Part shown: one piece after another, positions 26,756 through 37,766 of the stretch
Layout of the letters: each line of letters begins with the position of its first letter
Position numbering within the stretch: the stretch's first letter is position 1
NCBI GenBank assembly: GCA_947626165.1
Contig: CANQRG010000005.1
Span: 99,984-163,983, forward strand
Direction of reading: 5' to 3'
Origin: an uncultured Clostridia bacterium
GTDB taxonomy: Bacteria; Bacillota; Clostridia; Oscillospirales; Ruminococcaceae
DNA: 64,000 nt
Notes under the pieces: generated by a model
Seen by the model: the letters and a program-made list of their open reading frames with translations, nothing else
Told to the model about the DNA's origin: nothing
Databases searched by the model: none
Translations under genes and position numbers: made by a program

Positions 26756-26847
26756 GCGATTTTGATAATACTAACAGAAAATCTTTCTTCGCTATAAACG
26801 GGAGTTTGAATCAATAAAAATGTGTTGTATGGTTCCATAACACCTGC

Positions 26848-27249
26848 TTAGTTAAATTTCATACTATCCAAATCGGTGTTAAATTCTTTGGTAACTTCAA
26901 GCATTACCTTATCTCCGTCAGTGTTAATCTTGTAATCTTTCAGGACAGGGAATTTTTCACCCTTGAATTTCAGCAACATTTCCTCAGCCTCCTGCTTAGA
27001 AGCAAGTTCAAAAATTTCAGTGGTTTTAATTAGTTTTGCCATAGTATCTTTCCTTTCCAAACCCAGCAAATAATCTGTAGTCACTCTGAAATATACGGCG
27101 AGTTGGGGAAGCATTGACAAGTCTGGAGCATTAACGCCGTTTTCCCAACGGGAAACCGTTTGAACTGATACTCGCAGCGCTTCCGAGAATTCTTCTTGCG
27201 TAATTCCTCTTTTCTGTCTTAACTCCCTTATTGTTTTTCCAATATCCAT
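26848..27249 (-). CDS. XRE-family helix-turn-helix regulator
   Basis: A 133-residue protein with an N-terminal HTH_3 domain (IGKTIRELRQKRGITQEEFSEALRVSVQTVSRWENGVNAPDLSMLPQLAVYF, residues 3-55) and a short C-terminal part with no recognised domain. The ATG at 27249 has an AGGAGG site 7 nt upstream. An upstream reading from 27333 crosses the promoter area and is rejected. It is monocistronic; its targets are unknown. Confidence 0.88.
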   Translation of the reverse strand: MDIGKTIRELRQKRGITQEEFSEALRVSVQTVSRWENGVNAPDLSMLPQLAVYFRVTTDYLLGLERKDTMAKLIKTTEIFELASKQEAEEMLLKFKGEKFPVLKDYKINTDGDKVMLEVTKEFNTDLDSMKFN

Positions 27250-27432
27250 AAGCGACCTCCTGAGCTTTATAACAATATTATAGCAAAGATTATTTTTATA
27301 AAACAGCACACAGAACGAGAAAGAACTTAACAATTGTGTGAATATTGCTAAGCATTAGCTATTCTCTAAGAAATTGTCTTTTAAATTTTTTCTCTGCATT
27401 ATAACAAAGCTGCAAGAATATACTTAAGCAAT

Positions 27433-28869
27433 TTACCCCTCAAGCTTTTTGAGTATAATTTCTTTCATCATTCCCGGATTAGCCTTGCCCTTTGACGCCT
27501 TCATGCACTGTCCTACTAAGTAGCCCAAAGCGTTAGTTTTTCCGCTCTTGTAATCGCTTACAGACTTCTCATTATTTACGATAACCTCATCTGCAATAGC
27601 CTCTAGTGCTGACACATCTGAAACCTGAGCAAGCGACTTCTCCTTGATTATCTCGTCTATATCCTTGTCCTCATTAATAATAATCTCAAAAATAGTCTTA
27701 CCTGCGCTGTTTGAAATCTTGCCGTCGCCAATCAGCTTAATAATGTACATCAGCTTGTCTGAGGTCAGCTTGGTTTCGGAAATTTTCTTGCCCGTTTCGT
27801 TGCAGTATTTTGCAATATCGCTTAAAATCCAGTTGGATACGCTCTTAGCCAGCTTTGGATTATCCTTAACACATTCGTCGAAAAGACTGGATTTCTCTAT
27901 ATCCTCTGAAATAAATGATGCATCCTTTTGAGATAGACCGAACTCCTTTACATACCGAACCAGCTTTTTATTCGGCAACTCGGGGATCTCGCTTTTCAGC
28001 TTTTCAATTCTTTCTTTGTCAATTACAATAGTGAGCAAATCAGGCTCGGGAAAATATCTGTAATCCTGTGCGTCCTCTTTACTTCTCATAGACAGACTTT
28101 CGCCCTTTGTATCGTCCCAACGGCGTGTTTCCTGAATTACCTCTCCGCCTGCCTCAAGAATTTCAATCTGTCTGTTTACTTCAAAATCTATTCCTCTTAC
28201 TGCCGCAGAAAAGCTGTTTACGTTTTTCATTTCAGAACGTGTTCCCAAAGGCTCTCCAGGCTTATGAACAGACACATTTACATCGCATCTTATTGAACCC
28301 TCCTGCATCTTGCAGTCGCTAATGTTTAAGTATTGAAGAATTGACTTTATTGTTTCCAGATAAGCGTGCGCCTCGGCAGAGCTTCTCATATCAGGCTCTG
28401 AAACTATCTCAATAAGCGGTACTCCACATCTGTTTAGGTCTACAAGTGAGCCGTCAAATTTGTCAGAGTGAAGTAGCTTTCCTGCGTCCTCCTCTATGTG
28501 AATTCGAGTAACGCCTATTCTTCTCTCCTCGCTGTCGACCAATATGTCAAGGTAACCGTTTTCACATAAAGGCACTTCTGCTTGTGAAATTTGATACGCT
28601 TTAGGCAAATCAGGATAGAAATAATTTTTTCTGTCTTGCTTGCAGACATTGTTTATTGTGCAGTTCAGTGCGTGTCCCATTTTGATTGCATAGTCAACAA
28701 CTTTTTCGTTCAAGGTTGGTAGTGCTCCGGGCATACCCATACATATCGGGCAAACCTGAGTATTTACCTCTAAACCGAATGCGTTTTTGCAGTCGCAATA
28801 TATTTTAGATTCGGTATTAAGCTCAGCGTGAACTTCTAAACCGATTACAACTTCATAACCTTTAACCAT
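27433..28869 (-). CDS. gatB: Asp-tRNA(Asn)/Glu-tRNA(Gln) amidotransferase subunit B
   Basis: GatB binds the mischarged tRNA and phosphorylates the misacylated residue in the indirect route to Gln-tRNA and Asn-tRNA. The 478 residues start KGYEVVIGLEVHAELNTESKIYC and include the zinc CDCK ... CPICMGMPGALP, RKNYFYPDLPKAYQISQ, and a C-terminal YqeY-like tail domain (AIADEVIVNNEKSVSDYKSGKTNALGYLVGQ). The ATG at 28869 is used; the in-frame TTG at 28884 is inside the GGAGG site. Confidence 0.96.
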   Translation of the reverse strand: MVKGYEVVIGLEVHAELNTESKIYCDCKNAFGLEVNTQVCPICMGMPGALPTLNEKVVDYAIKMGHALNCTINNVCKQDRKNYFYPDLPKAYQISQAEVPLCENGYLDILVDSEERRIGVTRIHIEEDAGKLLHSDKFDGSLVDLNRCGVPLIEIVSEPDMRSSAEAHAYLETIKSILQYLNISDCKMQEGSIRCDVNVSVHKPGEPLGTRSEMKNVNSFSAAVRGIDFEVNRQIEILEAGGEVIQETRRWDDTKGESLSMRSKEDAQDYRYFPEPDLLTIVIDKERIEKLKSEIPELPNKKLVRYVKEFGLSQKDASFISEDIEKSSLFDECVKDNPKLAKSVSNWILSDIAKYCNETGKKISETKLTSDKLMYIIKLIGDGKISNSAGKTIFEIIINEDKDIDEIIKEKSLAQVSDVSALEAIADEVIVNNEKSVSDYKSGKTNALGYLVGQCMKASKGKANPGMMKEIILKKLEG

Positions 28870-28887
28870 TTTAATTACCTCCAATCA

Positions 28888-30345
28888 TTAAAGCAATGGA
28901 CTTTTAAAGCCGCCGATTATGTTCTCATATGCGTTTGCGGTATTTAAAAGCGTTTGCTCACAGAACTTGTTTCCTACAAGCTGCAATCCGATAGGAAGTC
29001 CTTTATCGTCATATCCGCAAGGTATGCTCATTGCAGGAAGTCCTGCAATGTTTATAGTTACAGTACATATATCGGTTGCATACATTTTAAGCGGATTATC
29101 AATATTTTCACCGATTTTAAATGCTGTTGACGGAACAGTAGGCGTGCAGATAACATCAACGTCTCTGAAAACCTCGTTAAACTCTGCCGATACTCTTCTT
29201 TGAACTAGCTTTGCCTTTTTATAATAAGCGTCAAAGAAACCTGAACTTAACACAAATGTTCCGAGCAGAATTCTCCTCTTAACTTCATCTCCAAAGCCTT
29301 CAGAACGGGTTTTTTCATACATATCAATAAGACTGTCAAATTCCTTTGCTCTGTAGCCGTATTTAACTCCGTCGTATCTCGCAAGGTTTGATGAAGCCTC
29401 AGCAGAGGAAATAATGTAATATGCTGACAGTGCATAGTTTGTTGACGGCAGACTTATCTCTTTTACAGATGCTCCGTTTTGCTCTAAAACTTTGACAGCG
29501 TTATAAACAGCGTCCTTTACATTGCTGTCAATTCCGTCGCCGAAATATTCTTTTGGAATACCAATTTTTAAGCCATTCACATCTGATTTCAGACTTGTTA
29601 AAAAGTCAGGAATTTCAGCATTGGCTGATGTTGCGTCATATTTGTCATGACCTGATATAACCGACTGTAGCATAGCAACATCTTTAACAGTGCGGCCTAC
29701 AGGTCCTATCTGGTCAAGAGATGACGCAAATGCAACAAGTCCGAAACGTGATACTCTGCCGTAGGTAGGCTTTAGCCCAACTACTCCGCAGTATGCGGCA
29801 GGCTGACGAATAGAGCCGCCTGTATCAGAGCCGAGTGACACAACAGCTTCGCCTGCTGCAACAGATGCAGCAGAGCCGCCTGACGAACCTCCCGGCATCC
29901 TTTCAAAATCAAACGGATTTTTCGTCTTTTTAAAATACGATGTCTCAGTAGACGAACCCATAGCAAATTCGTCCATATTTAGCTTGCCTGTGATAACCAT
30001 ATCAGCGTTATTTATCTTTTCAATAACTGTTGCATTAAAAGGCGGAATGTAATTCTCAAGCATTTTTGATGAGCAGGTAGTTCTGAGTCCTTTAGTTGAG
30101 ATATTATCCTTAATACCAATTGGTATTCCTGCCAGAGGAGAAAGCCTGTCCCCGTTGGCAATCTTTTTATCGACTTCTTCTGCTTTAATTAAGGCATTTT
30201 CCTTATCAAGAGTTACATAAGCGTCAACTTTACACTCAACAGAATCTATCCTGTCAAAAACAGATTTTGTTACTTCAACCGAGCTTATCTGCTTATCTTT
30301 AATCATCTTAGAAAGCTCAAACGCACTTTTTTCATATAATTCCAT
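28888..30345 (-). CDS. gatA: Asp-tRNA(Asn)/Glu-tRNA(Gln) amidotransferase subunit A
   Basis: GatA is the glutaminase subunit that supplies ammonia to GatB. The amidase-signature triad is intact: Lys79 in IGIKDNIS, Ser154 in PGGSSGGSAA and the nucleophile Ser178 in GSDTGGSIRQPAA. It is 485 residues, with AGGAGGC before the ATG. It lies between gatC and gatB, all read on the minus strand after ligA. Confidence 0.97.
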   Translation of the reverse strand: MELYEKSAFELSKMIKDKQISSVEVTKSVFDRIDSVECKVDAYVTLDKENALIKAEEVDKKIANGDRLSPLAGIPIGIKDNISTKGLRTTCSSKMLENYIPPFNATVIEKINNADMVITGKLNMDEFAMGSSTETSYFKKTKNPFDFERMPGGSSGGSAASVAAGEAVVSLGSDTGGSIRQPAAYCGVVGLKPTYGRVSRFGLVAFASSLDQIGPVGRTVKDVAMLQSVISGHDKYDATSANAEIPDFLTSLKSDVNGLKIGIPKEYFGDGIDSNVKDAVYNAVKVLEQNGASVKEISLPSTNYALSAYYIISSAEASSNLARYDGVKYGYRAKEFDSLIDMYEKTRSEGFGDEVKRRILLGTFVLSSGFFDAYYKKAKLVQRRVSAEFNEVFRDVDVICTPTVPSTAFKIGENIDNPLKMYATDICTVTINIAGLPAMSIPCGYDDKGLPIGLQLVGNKFCEQTLLNTANAYENIIGGFKSPLL

Positions 30346-30356
30346 ATATCTGCCTC

Positions 30357-30629
30357 CTATTCTACTGTCTTTGGAACAACAAGGCAGCCTGCTGTAACGT
30401 GAGGCGCGTTCTTTGTAAGTTCATCTCTTGAATATTTGCTTTCTCTTACCTTGTCTTCTCTTAGCTTCATCGAGTTATTGGGATCAAGCAGAGGCTCGTC
30501 CTTAATGTCATCAGGGAGATTTTCAACCATCTCTACTATCCCCTGCATATCACTTTTAAATTTTTCTAGCTCTCCGTCCTCAATGCGAAGCCTAGCTAAT
30601 TTTGCAATGTGTTTAATGTCAATGTTCAT
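30357..30629 (-). CDS. gatC: Asp-tRNA(Asn)/Glu-tRNA(Gln) amidotransferase subunit C
   Basis: The 90-residue GatC belts GatA and GatB together. It shows the N-terminal helix IKHIAKLARLRIEDGELEKF, the LREDKV loop and the C-terminal extended VPKTVE. AAAGGGGC lies before the ATG. Only 35 bp separate it from ligA, so ligA-gatC-gatA-gatB is one operon. Confidence 0.94.
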   Translation of the reverse strand: MNIDIKHIAKLARLRIEDGELEKFKSDMQGIVEMVENLPDDIKDEPLLDPNNSMKLREDKVRESKYSRDELTKNAPHVTAGCLVVPKTVE

Positions 30630-30664
30630 TTTTTAATTGCCCCTTTTGGAGCATACCTCCTTTT

Positions 30665-32653
<1,989 letters not shown>

Positions 32654-32672
32654 CTAAAAAATATACAGTTAT

Positions 32673-32681
32673 AGTATACCA
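32673..32681 (-). promoter_or_regulatory. Extended -10 promoter of ligA-gatCAB
   Basis: On the minus strand TGGTATACT gives a TG-n extended -10 element, about 30 bp before the ligA ATG. No good -35 is visible. Confidence 0.45.
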
Positions 32682-32728
32682 CATTTTACATTAATAAAGC
32701 TAGTATTTTAACAATATTTCTTAATTTT

Positions 32729-33367
32729 TTAAGATATTGACGCATATCTTTCCGGAATTTCTCCTACAATAACCGTTTCTGCAAGCAAAAATTCAGTTTC
32801 AACACTAGATTTATACGTTCCTGCCGCTGCAACTGCAACTATGTCTGAGCTTACCTCGATATAAATTCTATGTAATGTCTGGTTTATTCCGGCACTGGTA
32901 AATGAGCTTTTTATATTAGTTTTGACGCTTCCCTCTTTTTCAAAATGTACCGTTATATCAGGTCCTACGCCGCTAAACAGGTTTATACCTGAAATTGTTC
33001 CTACTGCAATACTGAATCCGTTTTTATCCTGATTTTCAAAGCCTTTATTGATCTCATTTGAAATATTTGTTTTCAAGCTGTTTATTTTTGATGAAACACA
33101 CGACACCGATGTTATTTCATTTTCTGAGTTTTTATTAATTTCAACTAAATCACTATATGTAAAATCCAAATCGTCCAAAGTATCCTGTATAGACTTATTT
33201 ATCATATCTGTTGCGCTGTTTTTACACTTATAAACCGCTATATCCCTAAGTTTCATTCTAAGCGCATGATTGAGCGCAAAAACTGCTGTCAAAACTATGC
33301 AGATAAAAATTATAAATACTGCATTACGCTTTTTATTTGTCTTTCTTCTTTTGCGTTTAGCCGTCAA
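32729..33367 (-). CDS. yunB: Sporulation protein YunB
   Basis: A 212-residue protein with a basic N-terminus, one transmembrane helix (NAVFIIFICIVLTAVFALN) and an external domain ending in TEFLLAETVIVGEIPERY, the YunB signature. YunB is a sigma-E-dependent sporulation protein in Bacillus. I choose the TTG at 33367, 8-9 nt after GAGAGGAG; the in-frame TTG at 33385 overlaps that site. It lies between the ligA operon and the transketolase terminator and is probably transcribed alone. Confidence 0.88.
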   Translation of the reverse strand: MTAKRKRRKTNKKRNAVFIIFICIVLTAVFALNHALRMKLRDIAVYKCKNSATDMINKSIQDTLDDLDFTYSDLVEINKNSENEITSVSCVSSKINSLKTNISNEINKGFENQDKNGFSIAVGTISGINLFSGVGPDITVHFEKEGSVKTNIKSSFTSAGINQTLHRIYIEVSSDIVAVAAAGTYKSSVETEFLLAETVIVGEIPERYASIS

Positions 33368-33426
33368 TTTTCTTACTCCTCTCAAAATATTGATAACTTA
33401 TTATATTCAATACCTTGAAAAGAGTG

Positions 33427-33457
33427 AAAAGGCTATCAGAAAATCTGATAGCCTTTT
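33427..33457. terminator. Strong hairpin terminator after the transketolase genes
   Basis: A perfect 14-bp stem, AAAAGGCTATCAGA with TCTGATAGCCTTTT around AAA. The minus-strand reading ends in TTTT then CACTCTTTTC and would end the miaB-to-transketolase transcript; the plus reading also ends in TTTT. Confidence 0.85.
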
Positions 33458-33473
33458 AAAATATTATCAAATT

Positions 33474-34418
33474 CTATTTTCCAAGAACCTCTTTAGCTGT
33501 CTTAACAATGTTTTCTGACGACAAGCCGAACTCCTTCAACAAATCAACAGCCGGTCCTGAGTGACCAAACTCATCATTGACGCCTATCTTAATAACCTTT
33601 GTAGGAAGGTTCTCAGATACAACATCACAAACAGCCGAACCAAGTCCGCCAATAACGCTGTGCTCCTCAACCGTAAGCAAAAGTTTAGTGTCCTTAGCGG
33701 CTTTTATTATAATATCCTTATCAATAGGTTTTATTGTGTGGATATTTATGACCCTTGCGTTTATTCCGTCTTTTTTAAGCTCCTCAGCGGCAGTAAGTGC
33801 CTCTGAAACCATAAGACCTGTTGCTATAATTGCTATGTCATCTCCGTCTGTCAGCTTTATTCCTTTGCCAAGCTCAAATTTGTAAGTCTCTTTGTCATTA
33901 AACACAGGTGCGGCAAGACGTCCGAATCTTAAATAAACAGGTCCGTCGTGAAGAATTGCAGCCTCAACAGCAGCTTTTGCTTCAACGTCATCAGCAGGGT
34001 TTATAATTGTCATACCCGGAATCGTTCTCATAAGAGCAATATCCTCGTTGCACTGGTGGGTTGCGCCGTCCTCTCCTACTGAAATTCCCGCATGAGTAGC
34101 GCCTATTTTTACATTTAGATGCGGATATCCGATAGTGTTTCTGACAATCTCATATGCTCTGCCTGCCGCAAACATTGCAAAGGTAGACGCAAAAGGAATT
34201 TTACCTGTAGCAGCCATTCCTGCGGCAACACCCATCATATTTGCTTCGGCAATTCCGCAGTCAAAAAATCTCTCAGGGTATTTTTTCTTGAAAATTCCCG
34301 TCTTTGTAGCTGCCGCAAGGTCAGCATCAAAAACGTATAAATTTTCATATTTTTCACCAAGTTCGGCTAAAGCTTCCCCATAGCTTTCTCTGGTAGCCTT
34401 TTTTACTACTTCGTTCAT
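33474..34418 (-). CDS. Transketolase, C-terminal subunit
   Basis: The 314-residue protein has the pyrimidine-binding and C-terminal domains of a split transketolase (FDCGIAEANMMGVAAGMAATGK with the catalytic Glu, THAGISVGEDGATHQCNEDIALMR, and a C-terminal VTVEEHSVIGGLGSAV-like segment). With the N-terminal subunit immediately upstream it transfers two-carbon units in the non-oxidative pentose phosphate pathway. Split transketolases are common in Clostridia. The last gene before a strong terminator. Confidence 0.94.
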   Translation of the reverse strand: MNEVVKKATRESYGEALAELGEKYENLYVFDADLAAATKTGIFKKKYPERFFDCGIAEANMMGVAAGMAATGKIPFASTFAMFAAGRAYEIVRNTIGYPHLNVKIGATHAGISVGEDGATHQCNEDIALMRTIPGMTIINPADDVEAKAAVEAAILHDGPVYLRFGRLAAPVFNDKETYKFELGKGIKLTDGDDIAIIATGLMVSEALTAAEELKKDGINARVINIHTIKPIDKDIIIKAAKDTKLLLTVEEHSVIGGLGSAVCDVVSENLPTKVIKIGVNDEFGHSGPAVDLLKEFGLSSENIVKTAKEVLGK

Positions 34419-34420
34419 AT

Positions 34421-35260
34421 TTAACCCTCCAATGCTTTCAAAGTTTTATTAAGCTCTTCCATTGCCTGATTGTACTGCTCGGCATTAGGAGCTGAACCAT
34501 GCCAGGAAACTTGATTTTCCATAAATGACACGCCCTTGCCTTTAACGCTCTTTTGAATAATAACAACAGGCTGTCCTGCGATTTTTTCAGCCTCGTCAAA
34601 TGCGGCTTCGAGCTTGTTAAAATCGTGTGCGTCTGTCTCGATAACGTGCCAGCCAAAGGCTTCAAACTTTTCTTTAATTGGATACGGTGAACAAACATCC
34701 TCAACAGCGCCGTCAATTTGCAAACCGTTGTTGTCAACAATAGCAACAAGGTTGTCAAGCTCTTTGTGAGCGGCGAACATTGCTGCCTCCCAGACTTGAC
34801 CTTCTTCAATTTCACCGTCGCCGAGAATAGCGTAAACTTTATAAGGTGCATTTGAGATCTTACCGCTCAGCGCCATTCCGCAAGCTGCAGAAATTCCCTG
34901 CCCCAAAGAACCAGACGACATATCAACTCCCGGAATATGAATACAAGGGTGACCTTGAAGCAATGCGCCTATATGTCTTAATGATTTAAGTTCCTCAAGC
35001 TCAAAAAAGCCCTTATTTGCAAGTGTTGAATAAAGTGCAGGAGCAGTATGTCCTTTTGATAGAACAAGTCTGTCTCTGTCCTCCATATCAGGATTTTTAG
35101 GGTCAACATTCATCTTTGCAAAATAAAGATATGTCAATGTGTCCGCTATTGACAATGATCCTCCCGGATGACCGGATTTTGCATTATAAACGCCTTCAAT
35201 TATACCCATACGAATTTTGCAGGCTTGTATTTCAAGCTGCTTTTTAATAGTAGCGTCCAT
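34421..35260 (-). CDS. Transketolase, N-terminal (TPP-binding) subunit
   Basis: 279 residues carrying the thiamine-diphosphate domain: GGSLSIADTLTYLYF, the GDGEIEEGQVWEA metal/TPP motif and the following DNNGLQIDG. It pairs with the C-terminal subunit 2 bp downstream. The ATG follows GGAG. Confidence 0.94.
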   Translation of the reverse strand: MDATIKKQLEIQACKIRMGIIEGVYNAKSGHPGGSLSIADTLTYLYFAKMNVDPKNPDMEDRDRLVLSKGHTAPALYSTLANKGFFELEELKSLRHIGALLQGHPCIHIPGVDMSSGSLGQGISAACGMALSGKISNAPYKVYAILGDGEIEEGQVWEAAMFAAHKELDNLVAIVDNNGLQIDGAVEDVCSPYPIKEKFEAFGWHVIETDAHDFNKLEAAFDEAEKIAGQPVVIIQKSVKGKGVSFMENQVSWHGSAPNAEQYNQAMEELNKTLKALEG

Positions 35261-35276
35261 TTTTCTATCCTCCAGA

Positions 35277-36089
35277 TTAATTTACTTTTGAAAATATATA
35301 ATCTATCACTGCTGCGATAGCATTTTCATCACAAGATTCGTTTAATACCAAATCGGCAACGTCCTTTACAGCGTCAACCGCATTAGCTGGGCAAACACCC
35401 AAATCAGCTTCAATAAGCATTTGAATATCGTTGTTGTAGTCACCGACCGCAACTATAGTATAATCTTCAATATTGCATAGCTTTCTCATTGCCCTGAGAG
35501 CAGAGCCTTTTGAATTTTCCTGAGGCAAAATCTCAAAGTAGTTTATATCGCTTCTCACAAAGTCAACGCCTGTAAACTTACGCTGACTTACATAGTCCTC
35601 AACAATATCCAGATTTTCTTTAGTGTCCGCAAAAAGTACCTTATACCAGTTATCTTCTACATTATCAACATCAGTGTAATTAGGTGTTACCTTGCAGATT
35701 TTTATATGATTATCCTCAGTTTCGTTTCTGCTTATAACATTGACCTTTTTAGTTAAAATCTCACAGCCTAGATGAGGGAATTTATTTAATATATCAATAG
35801 TAATCTCTTTAGCAACAGGCGGAGTATAAATATCATATATTGACTTATCAGTTTCCATATCATAAATCATTCCGCCGTTAAACATTATCATCGGAAAATT
35901 AACTTCAAAATATTCAAAGTATTGCGACGTAGCCTGATGCGCACGTCCGGTGGCTATTGTAAACTTACCTCCAGCATTTTGAAACCTCTTGATCGCCTTT
36001 AAATTACCATCTGATGGTATTTTATCAGTAGGCAGAAAGGTTCCGTCCATATCGGTTATCAGCAACACCTTTGATATATCTTCAAACAT
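35277..36089 (-). CDS. Cof-type HAD-superfamily phosphatase
   Basis: A 270-residue HAD hydrolase of the Cof/IIB group. Motif I is LLITDMDGTFLP with both catalytic Asp, motif II is TIATGRAHQA, and motif IV is AVGDYNNDIQMLIEADLG. The large cap (about 80-190) is of the IIB type. Such proteins dephosphorylate sugar phosphates, FMN or PLP-type substrates; the target is not predictable here. Confidence 0.9.
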   Translation of the reverse strand: MFEDISKVLLITDMDGTFLPTDKIPSDGNLKAIKRFQNAGGKFTIATGRAHQATSQYFEYFEVNFPMIMFNGGMIYDMETDKSIYDIYTPPVAKEITIDILNKFPHLGCEILTKKVNVISRNETEDNHIKICKVTPNYTDVDNVEDNWYKVLFADTKENLDIVEDYVSQRKFTGVDFVRSDINYFEILPQENSKGSALRAMRKLCNIEDYTIVAVGDYNNDIQMLIEADLGVCPANAVDAVKDVADLVLNESCDENAIAAVIDYIFSKVN

Positions 36090-36093
36090 ACAT

Positions 36094-36999
36094 TTATCTT
36101 ACCTTTTTCAGTATTTTTTCAAAATATTCGGGAAGTTCACTGTCAAACTCCATATACTCCCCTGTTGACGGGTGAACAAACCCTATTTTTTTAGCATGCA
36201 GGCATTGACCGTCTATCCCCTTGAAAGCTTTGCCGTACACATCGTCGCCCAGAATGGGGTGTCCGATATAAGACATATGAACCCTTATCTGATGTGTTCT
36301 TCCGGTTTCCAAAACAAATTTTAACAGCGAGTATTTATCAAAGACCTCTAAAACCTTATAATGAGTAACCGCATTCTTAGAATTAGTCTCAGTTACCGCC
36401 ATCTTTTTTCTGTTTATCTTATGCCTGCCGATAGGAGCGTCTACAGTACCCTCTGCATCATTTATTCGTCCACAGACTATGCCCATATATTCTCTGGTGA
36501 ACGAGTGATTTTTGATCTGCTCTGCCAGATGCGTATGCGCTTTATCTGTTTTTGCAACTATCAGCAAACCGCTTGTATTTTTATCTATTCTGTGTACTAT
36601 GCCCGGTCTTATAACGCCGTTAATGCTTGAAAGACGTCCCTTGCAATGATACAAAAGAGCGTTTACCAGCGTACCGTCTGGGTTTCCCGCTGCAGGATGG
36701 ACAACCATACCTTTGGGTTTATTTACAACCAGTAAGTCATCATCTTCGTATACAATATCAACAGGTATGTTCTGAGGGGTAACGTCTAAAAGCTCAGGTT
36801 CGGGAATATTAATATCAATAATATCATCAGAACGCAGCTTATAGTTTTTGCTGACTGCATGAGAATTTATAAGAATATTGTTTTCTTTTAAAAGCTTTTG
36901 AACTGAAGAGCGTGATAAGTCCTCAATATTTTCAGATAACCATTTGTCGATTCTTTGCCCTGCGGTTTCATTTGATACATATAGCTTAAGACTCTTCAT
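36094..36999 (-). CDS. rluD: RluA/RluD-family 23S rRNA pseudouridine synthase
   Basis: The 301-residue enzyme has an N-terminal S4 domain (GQRIDKWLSENIEDLSRSSVQKLLKENNI) and the synthase domain with the catalytic Asp in HRIDKNTSGLL and the downstream RTHQIRVHMSYIGHPILGD. The Bacillus homologue is YlyB, also next to lspA. I use the ATG at 36999, which has AGAGGA upstream; the ATG at 37041 lies farther into lspA. It overlaps lspA by 14 nt. Confidence 0.92.
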   Translation of the reverse strand: MKSLKLYVSNETAGQRIDKWLSENIEDLSRSSVQKLLKENNILINSHAVSKNYKLRSDDIIDINIPEPELLDVTPQNIPVDIVYEDDDLLVVNKPKGMVVHPAAGNPDGTLVNALLYHCKGRLSSINGVIRPGIVHRIDKNTSGLLIVAKTDKAHTHLAEQIKNHSFTREYMGIVCGRINDAEGTVDAPIGRHKINRKKMAVTETNSKNAVTHYKVLEVFDKYSLLKFVLETGRTHQIRVHMSYIGHPILGDDVYGKAFKGIDGQCLHAKKIGFVHPSTGEYMEFDSELPEYFEKILKKVR

Positions 37000-37609
37000 T
37001 TTCTTTATCCTCTGACTTAATTTCGCCAATCGATTCTTCAACAGAACCGTTTGACAGCTCGGTAAGAATATCTATTTCATCAGTGCTGTTTGCTTCGCTG
37101 GGCGAATCCCCTAAAGCACCCATTACAACCGAGCGTTTCTTATGACTGTTGGCAGATTCAATAATCAAATATGAAATACAAAATCCTATTGCTCCGACAA
37201 CTACGCATATGTCAGCGAAATTAAATACAGGAAAATCTATAAAATCTGTTCGTATATAATCTATTACCTCTTTATATCTTATTCTGTCAATTATGTTCCC
37301 TATTCCGCCTGCCATAATGAATGACAGCATAATAACCTCAAGTTTTAGTTTAAATTTACCCGACGCAATCAGAAAAATAACCACTGCAATCGCTATAACT
37401 GCTATAGCGGTAAGCAAAATTGTTTTTCCCTCCATTATACTCCAAGCCGCACCGTTATTTCTGACGTGGGTAATACTAAACAAATCGTGCTTTCCAATAC
37501 TGAAGGTATAGTATGTTTCATATAAATCAATATTTGAGATAACAAAATATTTAACAGCCTGATCAATTATAACAAGCAGTACAACCAGTATAAGTGATAT
37601 GAAAATCAT
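36986..37609 (-). CDS. lspA: Lipoprotein signal peptidase (signal peptidase II)
   Basis: LspA removes signal peptides from diacylglyceryl prolipoproteins. Four membrane helices are visible, with the two catalytic aspartates in GGIGNIIDRIRYKEVIDYIR and FNFADICVVVG, plus the NNGAAWSI motif. At 207 residues it is longer than the usual 150-170: about 45 polar residues, rich in Ser, Glu and Asp, extend past the last helix. GCGGAG precedes the ATG. Confidence 0.93.
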   Translation of the reverse strand: MIFISLILVVLLVIIDQAVKYFVISNIDLYETYYTFSIGKHDLFSITHVRNNGAAWSIMEGKTILLTAIAVIAIAVVIFLIASGKFKLKLEVIMLSFIMAGGIGNIIDRIRYKEVIDYIRTDFIDFPVFNFADICVVVGAIGFCISYLIIESANSHKKRSVVMGALGDSPSEANSTDEIDILTELSNGSVEESIGEIKSEDKENEES

Positions 37610-37727
37610 TTTTATCTCCGCTTTCTTTTAATTTACATCACAGTTTGGAATAAGGTTTACATACTTTTACTATAAGCTATAAATTACATATAAAGTTATA
37701 TTTTCTCAATACGTTTGAACAAAACAT

Positions 37728-37753
37728 AAGTTGTCAAAATAATCTGACAACTT
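37728..37753 (-). terminator. Hairpin after ileS
   Basis: AAGTTGTCA pairs with TGACAACTT (9 bp, 8-nt loop) just past the ileS stop. On the minus strand ATGTTTTG follows, so it is a fair terminator or attenuator between ileS and lspA. Confidence 0.55.
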
Positions 37754-37766
37754 ACGCTAATAATTA

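Noticed and set aside
27250..27333. Upstream start for the XRE regulator
   Set aside because: The added residues are unlike an HTH protein and the ATG at 27249 has an AGGAGG site at good distance.
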